Translations under genes and position numbers: made by a program | DNA from: Anastrepha obliqua | Lineage: Eukaryota > Arthropoda > Insecta > Diptera > Tephritidae | NCBI RefSeq assembly: GCF_027943255.1 | Contig: NC_072894.1 | Span: 73,013,601 to 73,077,600, forward strand | Length of the DNA: 64,000 nt | Direction of reading: 5' to 3' | Part shown: positions 24,963-37,887 of the stretch, one piece after another | Layout of the letters: each line of letters starts with the position of its first letter | Position numbering within the stretch: the first letter of the stretch is position 1 | The notes under the pieces: model-generated | Told to the model about the DNA's origin: nothing | Seen by the model: only the letters and a program-made list of their open reading frames with translations | The model's database searches: none

Positions 24963-25362
24963 AATATGTGGCTGTGAATTGGAGTGGATAAATCAACGGT
25001 TTTAGAACATATTTTGTTTTTGGTGATTTGTTCACGAACTTTTGTTATCATACATCTTTAAATCCTATGTATATAGCTTTACGGGATAAATTTATTGCCA
25101 TTGCAGTTCAACGCTTGTGCACAAAATAAACTTTATCAATTTTTCTAAAGCGGGGAATACATTATGTAAACGGCTTCTCAAACTTGACAAAAAATCTTGT
25201 TTAGTCAAGCTATTTGAGTAGCGGCTTGTATTTCGCTAACTTACTCCCAGTGAATTTGAAAGAATTAGCTGACTTGATACCTTAATTTAATAGTTTTGTT
25301 TTCGTTTTTGTACAAGTACTTATATACTGTTATTCTGCTATTTATTATATCTAATCTTTTTG

Positions 25363-25633
25363 CGGCGGCCGAAACACGGTGAAACACTAATATTAAGAAA
25401 AAGATTTTTCTAATAGCGGTCGCCCCTCAGCAGGCAATGGCAAACCTCCGAGTGTATTTCTGCCATGAAAAAGCTCCTCATAAAAATATCTGCCGTTCGG
25501 AGTCGGCTTGAAACTGTAGGTCCCTCCATTTGTGGAACAACATCAAGACGCACACCACAAATAGGAGGAGGAGCTCGACCAAACACCCAGAAAGGGTGTA
25601 CGCGCCAATTATATATATATATATATATATAAT
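25363..25633 (+). repeat. tRNA-headed SINE with internal head deletion
   Basis: GCGGCGGCCG joins directly to ACACGGTGAAACAC, so about 70 bp of the head including both promoter boxes is gone. The body is complete and ends in a (TA)n tail. Confidence 0.85.
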
Positions 25634-26110
25634 CTTTTTGCTATAAAAACCTATTAAAATGATTGTGCTCACTCTGATATTCTTTGCAATCTGATAAATA
25701 TAAATCATTAGTTTGTAATGAAATGTATAATTTTATACGATGAGCTGACAACCCCGTTCGATAGCCGTTTTTACTTGCATCTCTTACCGGGCGATAATTC
25801 AATTTATCGAGTTATCGTATTTGCATTGAATTTTCAATACGTGTATTGTATCCGACTGCGTATAGACTACGTTTTATGTTACGCCACTTAAGTCATTAGT
25901 ATTATTTTAAAAGTTTGTATAGCTAACGATTTGGCATTCACACTATATGACCACTGCAAAGGGCTATAAATATTGTTGAAGAAAACGATTGTATATGGGT
26001 TCGTAACATTCCCAGCATTTGAGTTGGCTAGAAGGCCGTGTTATATGGATGTGAAAAATCTGAATCTATAGAAGATATATTGTTTGAATCTTTATAACAA
26101 ATACATTGAT
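25634..26110. other. Putative promoter and 5' leader region of TM9SF3
   Basis: 477 bp of AT-rich sequence between the SINE and the TM9SF3 ATG. No TATA box or DRE can be assigned with confidence. Confidence 0.4.
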
Positions 26111-29100
26111 ATGTGGCCAAGCCAAGTGCTCACGTTTTGCTTTGTACTAATATTAAGCGCCTGGTGTACGTACGCAGACGAACATAATCACAAGGTAAGA
26201 AGGAATTTAAATGTTACATTGATTATTATTAATCATATTTATTTTAGTATAATGACCGTGAAGAGGTGGTGCTCTGGATGAACACAGTTGGCCCGTACCA
26301 TAATAGGCAGGAGACATATGCCTATTTTTCCTTACCATTTTGTAGTGGTGCAAAACAAAGCATTTCCCATTATCATGAGACGCTCAGTGAAGCGTTGCAA
26401 GGTGTTGAGTTAGAATTTAGTGGCTACGAAATAGATTTTAAAGGTAAACAATTAAAATTCGACTTGATATCAGGTATTAATTGAAAATTATGTAGTTGAC
26501 GTCTCTCCAACCGTAATATGCATGATCGATCTAACAATTGATAAAGTTAAAGCATTTACATATGCGGTTAAAAACCAATACTGGTATCAAATGTATATAG
26601 ATGGCTTACCGATTTGGGGCGAGGTTGGGAAAAAGGACGACCAGGAAGAAAAGTATTATATTTTTACACACAAAAGATTTGAAATTGGTTACAATGGTCA
26701 ACAAATAGTTGACGTAACTTTGCACAACGATAAAAAAGAGTTGCTAATACCAGGTTCTAAAATAAAGTTTTCTTATGAAGTAAACTGGAAACCAAATTCG
26801 GTGGAATTTAAAAATCGATTCGACAAATATCTGGACCCAAAATTTTTCCAACATAGAGTGAGTAGGATTTATTGCAGCTTTTTAACCAAAGTTTTGACAA
26901 AAACAAATATTTACAGATCCACTGGTTCAGTATTTTTAATAGTTTTATGATGGTAATATTTTTGGTTGGATTGGTTTCTATGATACTTATGCGTACGTTA
27001 CGCAAAGACTATGCACGATACAGCAAAGATGAAGAAATGGATGATATGGTAAGTTATGGTTAACACGTCGGTATGAAATTGGGGGGGGACAATTACATCG
27101 CTTATTTATATTCCAATGTTCAGGAACGTGACTTGGGTGACGAATACGGCTGGAAACAAGTTCATGGAGATGTCTTTCGGACCCCTCCACATGCTTTGTT
27201 ATTTTCTGCTATGATCGGAGCTGGTTGTCAATTAATTTCCGTAGTGCTCGGTGTCATCTTATTTGCGATTGTAGGTGAATTATATACAGAGTAAGTGTTC
27301 TTATCTTATACCTTTAATACTCCTATCAAGCTTAAGGTTTTTATAAAATATTTTACCACGAGAAAAAATGTATATTTTCATTTACACGAATGTATGCAAT
27401 AATTAAGTATTCAATATAACAGAAGCAACAAATAATTATTGTTTTTCACCAATTTGTTTTCAGTCGAAAAGTTAAATTTTCACTTTTATTTTTTAGGTCG
27501 AAAATAAAAGATATAATATGAATTTAAATTTCATATTTTTTGAGATTGTAACTCCAGAGTAGTTTTTAATAGTCTGCTTTTAGTAAAAACATGATGTGTT
27601 CTTATGAAAATGTTAACAGCTATTTTCCATTAAAAAAAATTGTACTTAGGCCGAAAAAAAATTCAAATTTTAACTTTTATATTTGACCAAAAAATAAAAG
27701 ACAAACTTTAACTTTAAAAATATCGGTCAAAAAATAACGGTTAATTGCTGACTTTTTTGAAAAAGTTCGAACAAATTTAAATCATATATCGGGTGTTTTT
27801 TAAGGGCTTGAGAATTTAAAATGATAATACAAAATATAATTATTTTTCGAATGAATGACATGGTCCATTCGATCAGTCCAATTTTTGCTTACTTTTTCCA
27901 TTAAATCTGAATAATAAATCTAAATGAGTCCAATCAGCAAAAAATGGACGCAAACGATGGTCATTTGGCTTCAATTCTTGCCGGAACTGAATTTGATAGG
28001 CATGCAAGCCAAGATCTTACATTAGATTTGCCACGTAGTCGAAGGAAAAAAGCCAATAAGTTGAGTACTACGACGAATCAACATTTCAATACAGTAGGTT
28101 CTGTTTTTATGCGGTAGATACGTTCCGCAAGAAACAGCATAAAGAAAAAACAGCATAAAAAAAGCTACTAGTTCTATAGTAAAACTATAGATACGTTTCA
28201 AATGCTAAAACCGCATAAATCTGAAATAATCGCATAAAAAAGGGCACTAGTCCCATATTATTACTATAGACACGTTCCATAGACCGCATGAATCTGAAAT
28301 AATTAAATAAAATCGCATAAACAAAATATTGTATCTTTGAAAATTATATCTTTATATATCTTCTATACTTGTAGGGTTAGCATTTCTGATGCAATCTGTG
28401 ATGAGTTTTTGCTTAGCTGGTTTAGAATCTTGTTTATATGTACAATTCCCCATAGGTCGACATGCATTTTGTAATTTAAAAAAAAACCGCACTATTTCAA
28501 AACCGCATAAAAAAAAGCCGCATAAAAACAGAACCTACTGTACTTCGTTCTATGAACTTCGCGAACAGGTTTTTTCTTATAAAGTAAATTTCCACAATAC
28601 GGGAGCATTGTTCTGGCGTTAAACGAAATGTCAACACAGTTTGTTATTCTCAACTGTCAAACCAGAGTTACCGATATCGATAGTTCTCATGCAGCTAAAA
28701 AATCATCCGATATGATTAATATATTCGACAAAAAAATAAAAGTCAAACTTAAACTGTTATTTTTGATTACAAAAAAAAAGACCGAAAGCATCGCATTGCT
28801 ATATACAAATTTTACCGACCGACCGACTTTTTGAATTGAAATTTCGAAAATAACTTATTTTTGATACCTGGCGAAATTCTTCTAACGATAGTTTACTCCA
28901 ATTGTATTATATATAAAATTTATTTTATTTAAAGGCGTGGGTCGATGCTATCTACTGCCATATTTGTATATGCAGCAACATCCCCTGTCAATGGTTACTT
29001 TGGGGGTTCGTTATATGCTCGACTTGGCGGCCGAATGTGGATCCGCCAAATGCTAGTGTCTGCATTCATGGTGCCAGTGTTTGTTTGCGGAACGGCCTTT

Positions 29101-32100
29101 CTCATTAATTTTATTGCTATTGGTTACCATGCATCACGCGCTATACCTTTTGGAACAATGATTGCCGTTACATGTATATGCATCTTCGTTGTTCTGCCGT
29201 TAACACTAGCAGGAACTGTGGTAGGACGTAATTTAGATGGGCAACCAGACCATCCTTGCCGAGTAAATGCAGTACCTCGTCCAATACCCGAAAAAAAGTG
29301 GTTTATGGAACCGGCTATTATAATTCTTCTTGGCGGCGTGTTACCATTCGGGTCAATTTTTATCGAAATGTAAGTAGCATTTTATTCTTAATATATAAAA
29401 ATCTCGTGTGACTATGTTCGTTTACGCTAATCGATATGACGATAACGAGACATTTTTTTTTTTAATTTCTTTAGAACTACCTATCTAAAACTACATCCGA
29501 GATTGATTTTAGGGCATGATAGATGGCATCATTATTTATATATATTTTTAAATGAAATTTGTCTGGCTAATTTCTGGAACGGGCCAATGAAACTTTATGT
29601 GTGTTTGTATAGTTGGCTCCCATTTGAGAGTTAGGATACTTTTGGAACCGACGTTAATTTGTCCTCGCAATGCCCTCAATATCTTTCCTTTCTAATAGGC
29701 ATAAAAAACTCAATTCAGTATTTCTTTCTTTGCTAGCAGGATGCTTCTTAATATAATATACATATACAAATTCCGTGTTACTATGCTCATTTACGCATAC
29801 AAAATTGCATACATATGCATGTTCATGTTATGAAGAAATATTTGGTACCTATATGCAACTAACATATCGGGCACAGCTTCAAAACAGGTACAACTCAAAA
29901 TTAAGAATATGTGGAACTTGCTCATTGTTAATCTGTCTACTAGTACGCAAAACTATAACTCATATTTGTTTTTGTAAATTACCGAGATCAATCAATTGCT
30001 CCTCTAGTGGCGAAATAAGTGGTATGTTGTTGTTGTTGTAGCAGCATAAACATTCCCCATACTTACACAGGGGAATGCTGCTGGAGTGACAGTCCTTGGC
30101 CGGATATAAATCCGGGTCGTTTCGGTAACGTAGAACCGACTGTCGTGGAAACGAAATAAGTGGTATAATGTCGCACGCTTTGAAAACAGGGGTGTTGAAG
30201 GCGTATCCATTCCTAAAACTGAAAACTGAACCCACCGGAAGCTAATATTTTTTAAGTAAATTATTATTAAAATTTGGTACCTAATTTTTGTTCGTTTTTT
30301 TTATTTTAATTTAATTTTTATTGAAATATTTTTAATACAAATATAAAAATGAGAGAAAATATGTTATCCAAGGCCCCTATTTGACATCTCCACCAAGTTT
30401 GATTAAATAAATCATTAAATTTTGAGTAAAATTGCTCATGAGGCATTACACCAAAATTAATCACTGTTTTTTGTATTAGCATAAACTTTCCCTAAAGTGA
30501 ATTCGTTGCTAAACTGACAGTCCTGGCCGGATATAAATCCGGGTCGTTCCGGTTACATAGAACTGACTGCCGTGGGAAAGTATCAATTCATCTTTCGTTG
30601 TTACGGATGACACTGTACTGCAATTGGCAAACATTTCATATTTTTTGTTGTGTTGTGATACTCGAAGTGCGTTGATCTCAACCGGTTATTGAAAATATAC
30701 CTTTTTTTAAGTTTCAAATCTTTCTGCACATCACTCCCGGACATTCAACTGTGCAGGCACACTCAATTATTTCAATGGTTCTCACTGACATATATATGTG
30801 CATATATGTATGTATTTACGCAGACATGACATGTAAATTTACTTATATTTTAACATTTTAAAAGCGGTCGTCTTCGGCAGGCAATGACAAATCTCTGAAT
30901 GTATGTCTGCAATGAAAAAGCTCGTCATAAAAAACCATCTACCGTTCATAGGCGGCATAAAACTGTAGGACTCTTCAATTATGAAATCATACAAAAATGG
31001 TTTAAGCGCCAATTATTTAAAATTTTAATGTTGACTAACTAAATCAACTTTCAAATATACAATAACAGTCGTAAATTATCCACCTGAATTTCTAAATTCA
31101 ATTGATATATCAGGACAATCGGTTTTACGTCACTGGAACGATCCGGATTAATGTCTGACCAAGCACTGTCACTCCAGCAGCATTCATGTTATTTAAGCAA
31201 CCATTTTTCAACTGTTACCACTTACCCCAATGATACATCATACACACACATATCCTGTTCAAATGGCTTCAATTTCCAATTCGTTTGACACTCGCAATTC
31301 CCATCAATAAATCTCAAATGCAGACAATGTGGATTTGTGGTCTGGACTTAGAAAGCCCAAGTTTTTCCCTTGACCGATTGTACCAACACTCACGTCTGGG
31401 CTAACTATCGAATATCTTCATATTGCCAAAAGATGGATTAACTAATAATATTTTTCATCGAATTGCTTTACTTTAAATTTGAATTAATTAATATTATTTA
31501 AAATAACAATATTTATTTTATATTCAACCTTTATTTAAGAAATTTAATTTCCTTTATTATTACCCCTAAATATGAAAAGAATAAAATATGGAGTATGCAT
31601 ATCAAAAGTGTTTTCTATGGATTGTATGCATGCGAAAATTTCTCACCTTTTTCCGCAACTTCAAGGAAACAATCATAGTCCATCCTCTACATATTTAATT
31701 GTATCTTCACTATAAAGCATTAACAAGAAAAATGTGATCAATTTGACACCAGACTTTACCCTGGCTGATGAAATGAAACGCCGAAAAAATATAGATGATG
31801 CATCTGACTTCTTTGTGTATCCTATACAGTTCAAATGCATCAAATATCTGACAACAGTGAAATTAGATAAAAAGCGATCACAAAAAGTACAATCCACATG
31901 TGTAGCAGTATAACTGTCGGGGCTTTAGTACCTGTTTAAAAAATTTCAGCTAGAAACCTAAAAGTTAGAAAAATACATATAAATTTCACAGTTTTGTATA
32001 TTAAATTAAATTCAAGAGTCATGGAGTATATGTTTCCGTAATGGTGTTAAGTTGTATAGTATATTCATGTATCTATTATTTTTCAGGTACTTTATTTTCA

Positions 32101-32530
32101 CCTCTTTTTGGGCATATAAAATTTACTACGTTTACGGTTTTATGCTTCTGGTGTTTACCATATTAATGATTGTAACGGTGTGCGTTACTATTGTATGCAC
32201 TTACTTCCTTTTAAACGCAGAGGACTATCGGTGGCAATGGACAAGTTTTATGTCTGCTGCTTCGACTTCCATATACGTTTACGCGTATTCATTCTACTAT
32301 TTCTTCTTTAAAACAAAGTAAGTACTAATTTCTGAGGAATAGTTTATCTTACTACTCATGTATTTTTTCTTTGTTTTTGTTTCAGAATGTATGGTCTTTT
32401 CCAAACTGCTTTTTATTTTGGCTATATGGCACTGTTCAGTGGCGCTCTAGGAATTATATGTGGCACAGTCGGCTATTTGGGCACAAGCTTATTTGTACGA
32501 AAAATATACTCTAATGTTAAAATAGACTAG
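26111..32530 (+). CDS. TM9SF3: Transmembrane 9 superfamily member 3 (nonaspanin), complete
   Basis: Nine-transmembrane protein of Golgi and endosomes, thought to help sort membrane cargo. Eight exons: 26111-26194, 26248-26443, 26496-26857, 26917-27048, 27124-27290, 28935-29369, 32087-32317 and 32386-32530, giving 583 aa, close to the 589 aa of human TM9SF3. It starts with a signal peptide (about residues 1-22), then a lumenal domain containing [20 protein letters not shown], then the first membrane segment ([20 protein letters not shown]) and eight more. The last residues KID fit the KxD COPI-binding tail of the family. The ATG at 26111 is the first in-frame one and gives a good signal peptide. 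Intron 2 is only 52 bp; the acceptor at 26494-26495 keeps the frame, whereas an earlier CAG at 26471-26473 would run into a stop. Intron 5 holds a 449-bp MITE, and intron 6 (2.7 kb) holds SINE and other repeats. Confidence 0.96.
28092..28540 (+). mobile_element. 449-bp pogo-like MITE (copy 3, in TM9SF3 intron 5)
   Basis: CAGTAGGTTCTGTTTTTATG at both ends, TA flanks at 28090-28091 and 28541-28542, and the same length as the copy at 12251. It lies inverted relative to that copy. Differences between the two are few (single bases and homopolymer lengths), which points to recent activity. Confidence 0.9.
29390..29960. repeat. Unclassified repeat material in TM9SF3 intron 6
   Basis: ATATAAAAATCTCGTGTGAC-TATGTTCG-TTACGC at 29392 recurs in diverged form at about 29752. 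Such starts are seen on Helitron-like elements, but I cannot assign ends. Confidence 0.35.
30027..30155 (+). repeat. Dispersed repeat B
   Basis: A well-kept copy: GTTGTTGTTGTAGCAGCATA, ACATTCCCCATAC, the core GACAGTCCTTGGCCGGATAT, and a CGACTGTCGTGGAAAC end. Confidence 0.85.
30470..30578 (+). repeat. Dispersed repeat B, 5' diverged
   Basis: Core CTGGCCGGATATAAATCCGG and end GACTGCCGTGGGAA are conserved; the first 40 bp are diverged. Second copy in TM9SF3 intron 6. Confidence 0.75.
30861..31018 (+). repeat. tRNA-headed SINE, body only, diverged
   Basis: AGCGGTCGTCTTCGGCAGGC, AATGAAAAAGCTCGTCATAA and GCGCCAATTATTT appear in family order. The head is absent. Confidence 0.7.
31110..31190 (-). 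repeat. Dispersed repeat B, diverged
   Basis: Reverse-orientation core (GGAACGATCCGGATTAAT, CACTGTCACTCCAGCAGCAT). The rest of intron 6 (31191-32086) shows nothing recognisable. Confidence 0.55.
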
Positions 32531-33002
32531 ACTACATATATTTATATCTTATGCAATACTTTGGTCTAATGTAATTCCTAAATTCGTCTTATATTTAGTA
32601 CTTTGATTAGATTATTTTTTTTTTTAATCAAACTAATTAAATGTTATCTTCTTAGTAGCAACAATGAGTTAAATATTTATTGAAACTAATTGTTCACTGC
32701 AGAAATCTCGCCACCACTAAAATTCAATGCAAGATGTATTTATATGAAATATATATTGAAGAAAGAAAGAAGAAAAATTGTATATTGTAAATTTTCAAAA
32801 AATATTTGATTGTATGTAGGAGTGACTGACCAAAAAGTCGTAACATGAAATTTAATAGATAAATACATATTTATATAATTTAATTTATATAGTATTATCA
32901 CTGAAATCCGTTGTTTTTTATATTAGCGTCAAACGTTTCCTGTTTATTTCGGGGGAAACTTTGTTATGGAGTTTCATTCCTTACATACATCACATACATA
33001 CG

Positions 33003-33250
33003 TAATTGGCGCGTACACCATTTTTGGATATTTGGCCGAGCTCCTCCTCTTTGTGGTGTGCGTCTTGATGTTGTTCCACATATGTCTTAGCTGGATATAA
33101 AACCAGTTCGTCTCTTAGCGTAGAGCCAATGTTGCCAGAATAGTCAGTATGTGAGTTGAGTTCCTCGATTTGGAGAGTTGGAGTAAAGAGTAGCCTCGGT
33201 AAAATTGAACATTTTTATTTCACCCAATCAGCCCTTAGGTATATCACTAG
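33003..33250. repeat. SINE 3' fragment joined to repeat B material
   Basis: 33003-33086 is a minus-strand SINE tail (ATTGGCGCGTACACC, TTTGGCCGAGCTCCTCCTC). It abuts CTTAGCTGGATATAAAACC, repeat B core material. Downstream of TM9SF3; 32531-33002 holds only its 3' flank. Confidence 0.6.
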
Positions 33251-33653
33251 CCCATGTCGATTATAAATAAAAATAAAAAAAAAGTTTTGTAAACAATACA
33301 GAACGGATCACGAATTCTCGACCCTCAATTGTCAAATTATATTCTTTAATTAACAATTTTTGAATTATTATTCTAAATAAATTCTAAATTATTATATTAA
33401 ATCGAATATTGTAGAATAAAATGCAATTCGAATTAACTCTTTCATACAAATCAAAACATCAAGAAAATACGAAACTTAGAACTTTATGACAGCTTCTAAA
33501 AATGTATTTGCCGTTTTATTAATTTAAAATATTTTCGTTTTATTTACGTCTTTGAAGTAAGCAAATGTATTTCGAGAATTTTGCATTAGGAGCAAACACA
33601 AAAGCTTAGTTTGACACCCATAAAAAATGCATCATTGTCAGGTTTAGAGCTAA

Positions 33654-33803
33654 TAGGCATCTTCTATTCGCCATTTCCCCATACTCGCCCGCGGCGAATC
33701 TTACTCGATGACTTTGTTGTAGCTTTGGCATGCAAGTTTTTTGTTAAGTTAATCGAGCATAGAGATAGCGAGCGGGGAAATGACGAATAGAAGATGCCTT
33801 ATA
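33654..33803. mobile_element. 150-bp MITE-like inverted repeat element
   Basis: GGCATCTTCTATTCGCCATT with TCCCC at the left reappears inverted at the right (GGGGAAATGACGAATAGAAG). Arms are about 27 bp with one mismatch and then diverged homology inward. No coding capacity. Confidence 0.75.
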
Positions 33804-34639
33804 TTCAGTGACAACTGCACTTTGACAACCCTTAATCTGTTGTTACATTTCGGAAGTAGGAAGAAAGGGAAAGAGTGTATGTAGTAGAAATAGTACGCAA
33901 AGTGAAAAATATGTAAGTACATAAATAAGTTTTATTAATTTATTTTTAATTATTCCTATAAGGGTTTTAATAGAAATATTGAGGAAAATATTTAAACATA
34001 TGCATTGTTAATTTAACTAATCTAAATCAGTGCTAAAACTAAAAGATCACTCAAAACTAAAGTGAAACTATTTGGATTCTTAATCCTTTTTTTTATTTTA
34101 AACTAACGGACCCGAGAGACTTCGTTCTGTCAAATAGATTATGAATGTGGCAGTTTATATTTCGACCTTAAGACGTTTTTACTCTGCTGACCCTCGCACA
34201 CCGCCCTATCATCATGGTGACGGTTCTGTTCAGGAGATTTAAAGAAAAGGGTCAGCTCGGGTGACCTAAGTATATTCGCTTCCACCAACTTTGGCCCCCC
34301 TTTTGGGACCCACTAAAAACTCCGACTGGGAAGTCTGCCAGAGGGCTTGAAACTAAGAGGGGAACTTAAGGTTCAAACCTGATTGAAAAATAATCTTAAG
34401 GGATAGTGGGAACCTAAAGGTGACATATATTTATAAAGAGGGTTCTTCAATAACAAAACATAGAGATAATTAATTATCTATTATTATTATTATTATTAAC
34501 ATTAAAGATAATAAATGCTTTTTAACGCGGTTTGTTTGACAGATGCAACGACGTGAAAACTGATGTAATTTATGTCGCGTTCTGAAACTAAAACAAAAGA
34601 AAGAATATAACGAGTCCAATCAAATCTATAGCTCTTACA

Positions 34640-34925
34640 TGTTTTGACTTTTCAATTTGGTCGAGTTCACGATATTATCACTTTTGTGTGAACGCATTAG
34701 ATCCTCCAACGCGAACAACCACACACACGAACGCGCAATATTTGTATGGGAAAAAGAAAAGGGCTGTTTTAGGGTTTTCCCGGAAATTATTCGAATTTTT
34801 CTCGCCGTAAAAACCATCCTTGGACTTCAACGAACATAAAAAAAGAATTGTTAAGATTGGTCCATGCGTTGTTGAGTTATGCGCTTACCAACATATTTTG
34901 CGATTCATTTTTATATTATAGATTA
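34640..34925 (+). repeat. Possible RTE-type retroposon 3' end
   Basis: CTCGCCGTAAAAACCATCCT and GTTGAGTTATGCGCTTACCA with GCGATTCATTTTTATAT resemble the conserved 3' tail of arthropod RTE elements, recalled from general experience and not searched. 33804-34639 and 34926-35640 show no gene. Confidence 0.4.
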
Positions 34926-35939
34926 TATAAAATGTAATATTGTATAATAATTTATATTTTGTTTGTATTTTATTCGAATACATTTATTTGAACAAACTGG
35001 TACTGAAGCGATAAATAAAACGCCTTAGTTATAGTGGAAACTCTATAGAGAAAAACCACTTTTATTGCATCTTATATTCAAAATCACAGCAAGATGCGTT
35101 TGATGATGTAATAAGAAATATCTCAATGACAAATAATATATCTATTCAATTTATACAAGTTGTATATGTTTATTTTGATCACACACATATTTAGCACGGA
35201 TTCAATAAGTGCCATCTTTCTTCAAACACGTGTTCAAATATTTAAAGCGAAAGTGCATTCGGCAGTTAAAAAAAGCTTCTGCACGTCTTCATCATATATA
35301 ATTTTCTGCGTGCCAAAATAGATTTTTCGTAATAGATGTATCGTCGTGCATTTCGCTTCCATTCAATTTACCAAACGCTGCTTCCAAAAGCTTAATTTTT
35401 CTTAAAAAATCAGCGTATGGTTCAACGAATGCCCTCTTGGAAACCGTGTCGACTCATGTAAACGAAGGCTCATTGGACACATTCGCTTAATTTTACCTTT
35501 CGGATGATATAGCCGGCAACATTTGAACACAGTGGACCCGCTCGGGAAGGGAATACTTTTGTTGTACAAATGGTTGTACGCCTTTTCGCATTATTCTCCA
35601 ATTTTCAAACTTGCCGTTCTGTGAAAATTGAGTTGACGTTTTTTTCCAGTCTGTTTTCAATCAGTCTGAGTACAAGCGTTGAAAAATGGAGAATCGGATT
35701 GTATAGGCGCATTCCAAATACTTAAAACTTTGACAGGCATTGATAGAGCATCACTGAAAAGTTTAGCTCTTTTCCGATCCGACCCATACCATGCTCTGAA
35801 GCTTAGTCAGACATGGCCGCACTGTCGATAGGGCGGCCCTCGATCCCACGCAACCGCTACATATGTTATCTTAAGCCTAATTATCATGATGTACATCGAT
35901 TTCAGGGTACAGCCTGAGGATTTCCCTATTAATCCTTTC

Positions 35940-36300
35940 TTTTCAATAGTTGCTTTAGCCATGGACGTATCAGCATTTTTTTCCAATTAAGCTTGGCGTC
36001 CAGTATAAGGGCAAGGTATTTAACTTATTTGACCATTTCAATAACGACTCGGTACATAGTAGTTTCTCTCATTCCTGGCAATGGTCTTCTAGTGAAGACA
36101 ATGATGTTTGTTTTGAAGTAATTTATATTTAGATCCCCCTCAGCACACCATCTCTTCGTCACCATCTACATCGCAAGGGACATTCTCAAATTTACCTCTT
36201 GCATTGATTACAACGTAATTCGCGTATGTCGTCAACAAATAGACTCCACTAGGTGTAGTAGATTTATTTCTCCGCCTTGCTGTAAAACCACTAGGCGATC
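35940..36300 (-). pseudogene. I-like non-LTR reverse transcriptase fragment, minus strand
   Basis: The minus strand reads KRWCAEGDLNINYFKTNIIV then FTRRPLPGM and VKYLALILDAKLNWKK, the thumb-proximal part of a non-LTR reverse transcriptase. Stops occur. It points away from the related RNase H fragment at 37.2-37.7 kb, so the locus was rearranged. 36300-37170 is probably more of the same element but cannot be read. Confidence 0.65.
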
Positions 36301-37169
36301 TTATTCCCCTTGTAATGATCAGCCCATCTTATGGTTTCTGAGTAGTCCAGTACAGGAGACCTTGTAGATCGAGTGCAGTGCTCCGGAGCGAGTGTATATG
36401 TCATCAGTCTTTATGATACCTAATTTAATATCAACTCCCTCCTTAGCTATGTATTTACTATGGATCTTTCACACAACAGCGGTTGAGGTAATCGCCTCAC
36501 AGAGTTCTCAAAAAATATCTCACTGCCTTACTAATCTCCTTACTATATTTAGCTATTCATCCCGGCAACTTATTAATTGTAATTGGGCTTGCAGCTATGG
36601 AAAAAAAAGCTAATTGTTATGCAAAACAATCAGAAAATGTCTTCCAACCAAAATGGTGTTACACTTCCAGATGTCACCAATATTTCTACCTAGTCGAACA
36701 GGCTACTCAAGACGTAAATCTTGGAAATCAAGAATAAGGTACAACATCCAGATCAAAAGAAATCACCGGTTCAGATTATACCACTCCGAAAATGCTAAGA
36801 GAGCTGCCACTGTGGAACTGTATGATTGGACGAGGTCATGAATATGTGTGAAATGATAGGACAAAACTCTGCTGCCGAGTCCCCTGTTACGTGGCAGCCG
36901 AAGTTACTCGCTCAATCTGATTTTTCACCATAGCTGATGGTCAAGCCTGGTAATCTATCGGCCTTGCTGTTTGGGTCTACACAAATCTATAAAACTTTAT
37001 ATGCCTTATGGTTGGTATAATAAAGAATGGAGATATGAAAGGTCTTCGACATAATTATATTTTTCTGCATGGGGTTGATACACTATCATCCAAACCCATT
37101 CACTTCAGGAATTTTCAAGTGCTTAATAACGAACGTACAATCTGGTGAAAAAATTCTATCAACTTCATA

Positions 37170-37887
37170 CCAGGCTCCCAGATATGGCTTACTGATGGTT
37201 CGAAATTAAAAAATGGTAGGACAAAAATCGATTCCATGGTTTTTTACCCAACAATCTTTCAGGATGAAATAGATACCATCGAGGTATGTGGAAGGAAATT
37301 TCTGCGTAGGAAAATGGGAAAAATCCACATTTACCATACCTACTTTCAGATAATCAGGCGAATTTGAAAGCAGTTGCAAAAGTTGCTAATAATCACCTCA
37401 AAAATGGTAAATTACTGCCTGAACCTTTTTAACACGTTAGGAAACTTCAATACAGTACTATTAGGTTGGGTTCCTGGACAGGAGGGATATGCAGGAAATG
37501 AAATGGCTGATCATCTAGTTAAAAAAGAGGCGAACATGCCTCTAATTGGTCTTAAGCCGTTCTGCGAACTTATAAAAACCACATTAACGCATTTCTCACA
37601 AAATGGGAATAGAAGAAATTCGTTGAACACTGGCGAAATTCTATCTGTCAGCGATAAGCGAAATAGTTCCTAACGCCGGACAAAGGAACTGCTTATAAGC
37701 TTCTCTCGCTCAGCAGAATAGAATAGACTTTTAACTGGCTACTTTATAGGTCACATGTAGGTGCATCCATATAAACTGTCGAAAAATAAATCCCAGAATA
37801 CGCTAAAACTCTTAAAAAGCCTTAAAATATAGGTCTTTGCACAAAGCCCGATGTGCGCAGTAGCCTAATAATATTATTAATAATTAT
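37170..37887 (+). pseudogene. I-like non-LTR retrotransposon, RNase H end (second copy)
   Basis: GSQIWLTDGSKLKNG (first RNase H Asp), a broken middle, [20 protein letters not shown] (last His/Asp region) and a C-terminal tail. It ends in AGCCTAATAATATTATTAAT, the TAA-like tail shared with the copy ending at 7019. It abuts the truncated gypsy LTR. Confidence 0.75.

Noticed and set aside
28675..28682. TATCGATA in TM9SF3 intron 5 as an internal promoter
   Set aside because: Perfect DRE match but no gene starts nearby; one 8-mer is expected by chance in AT-rich DNA of this size.
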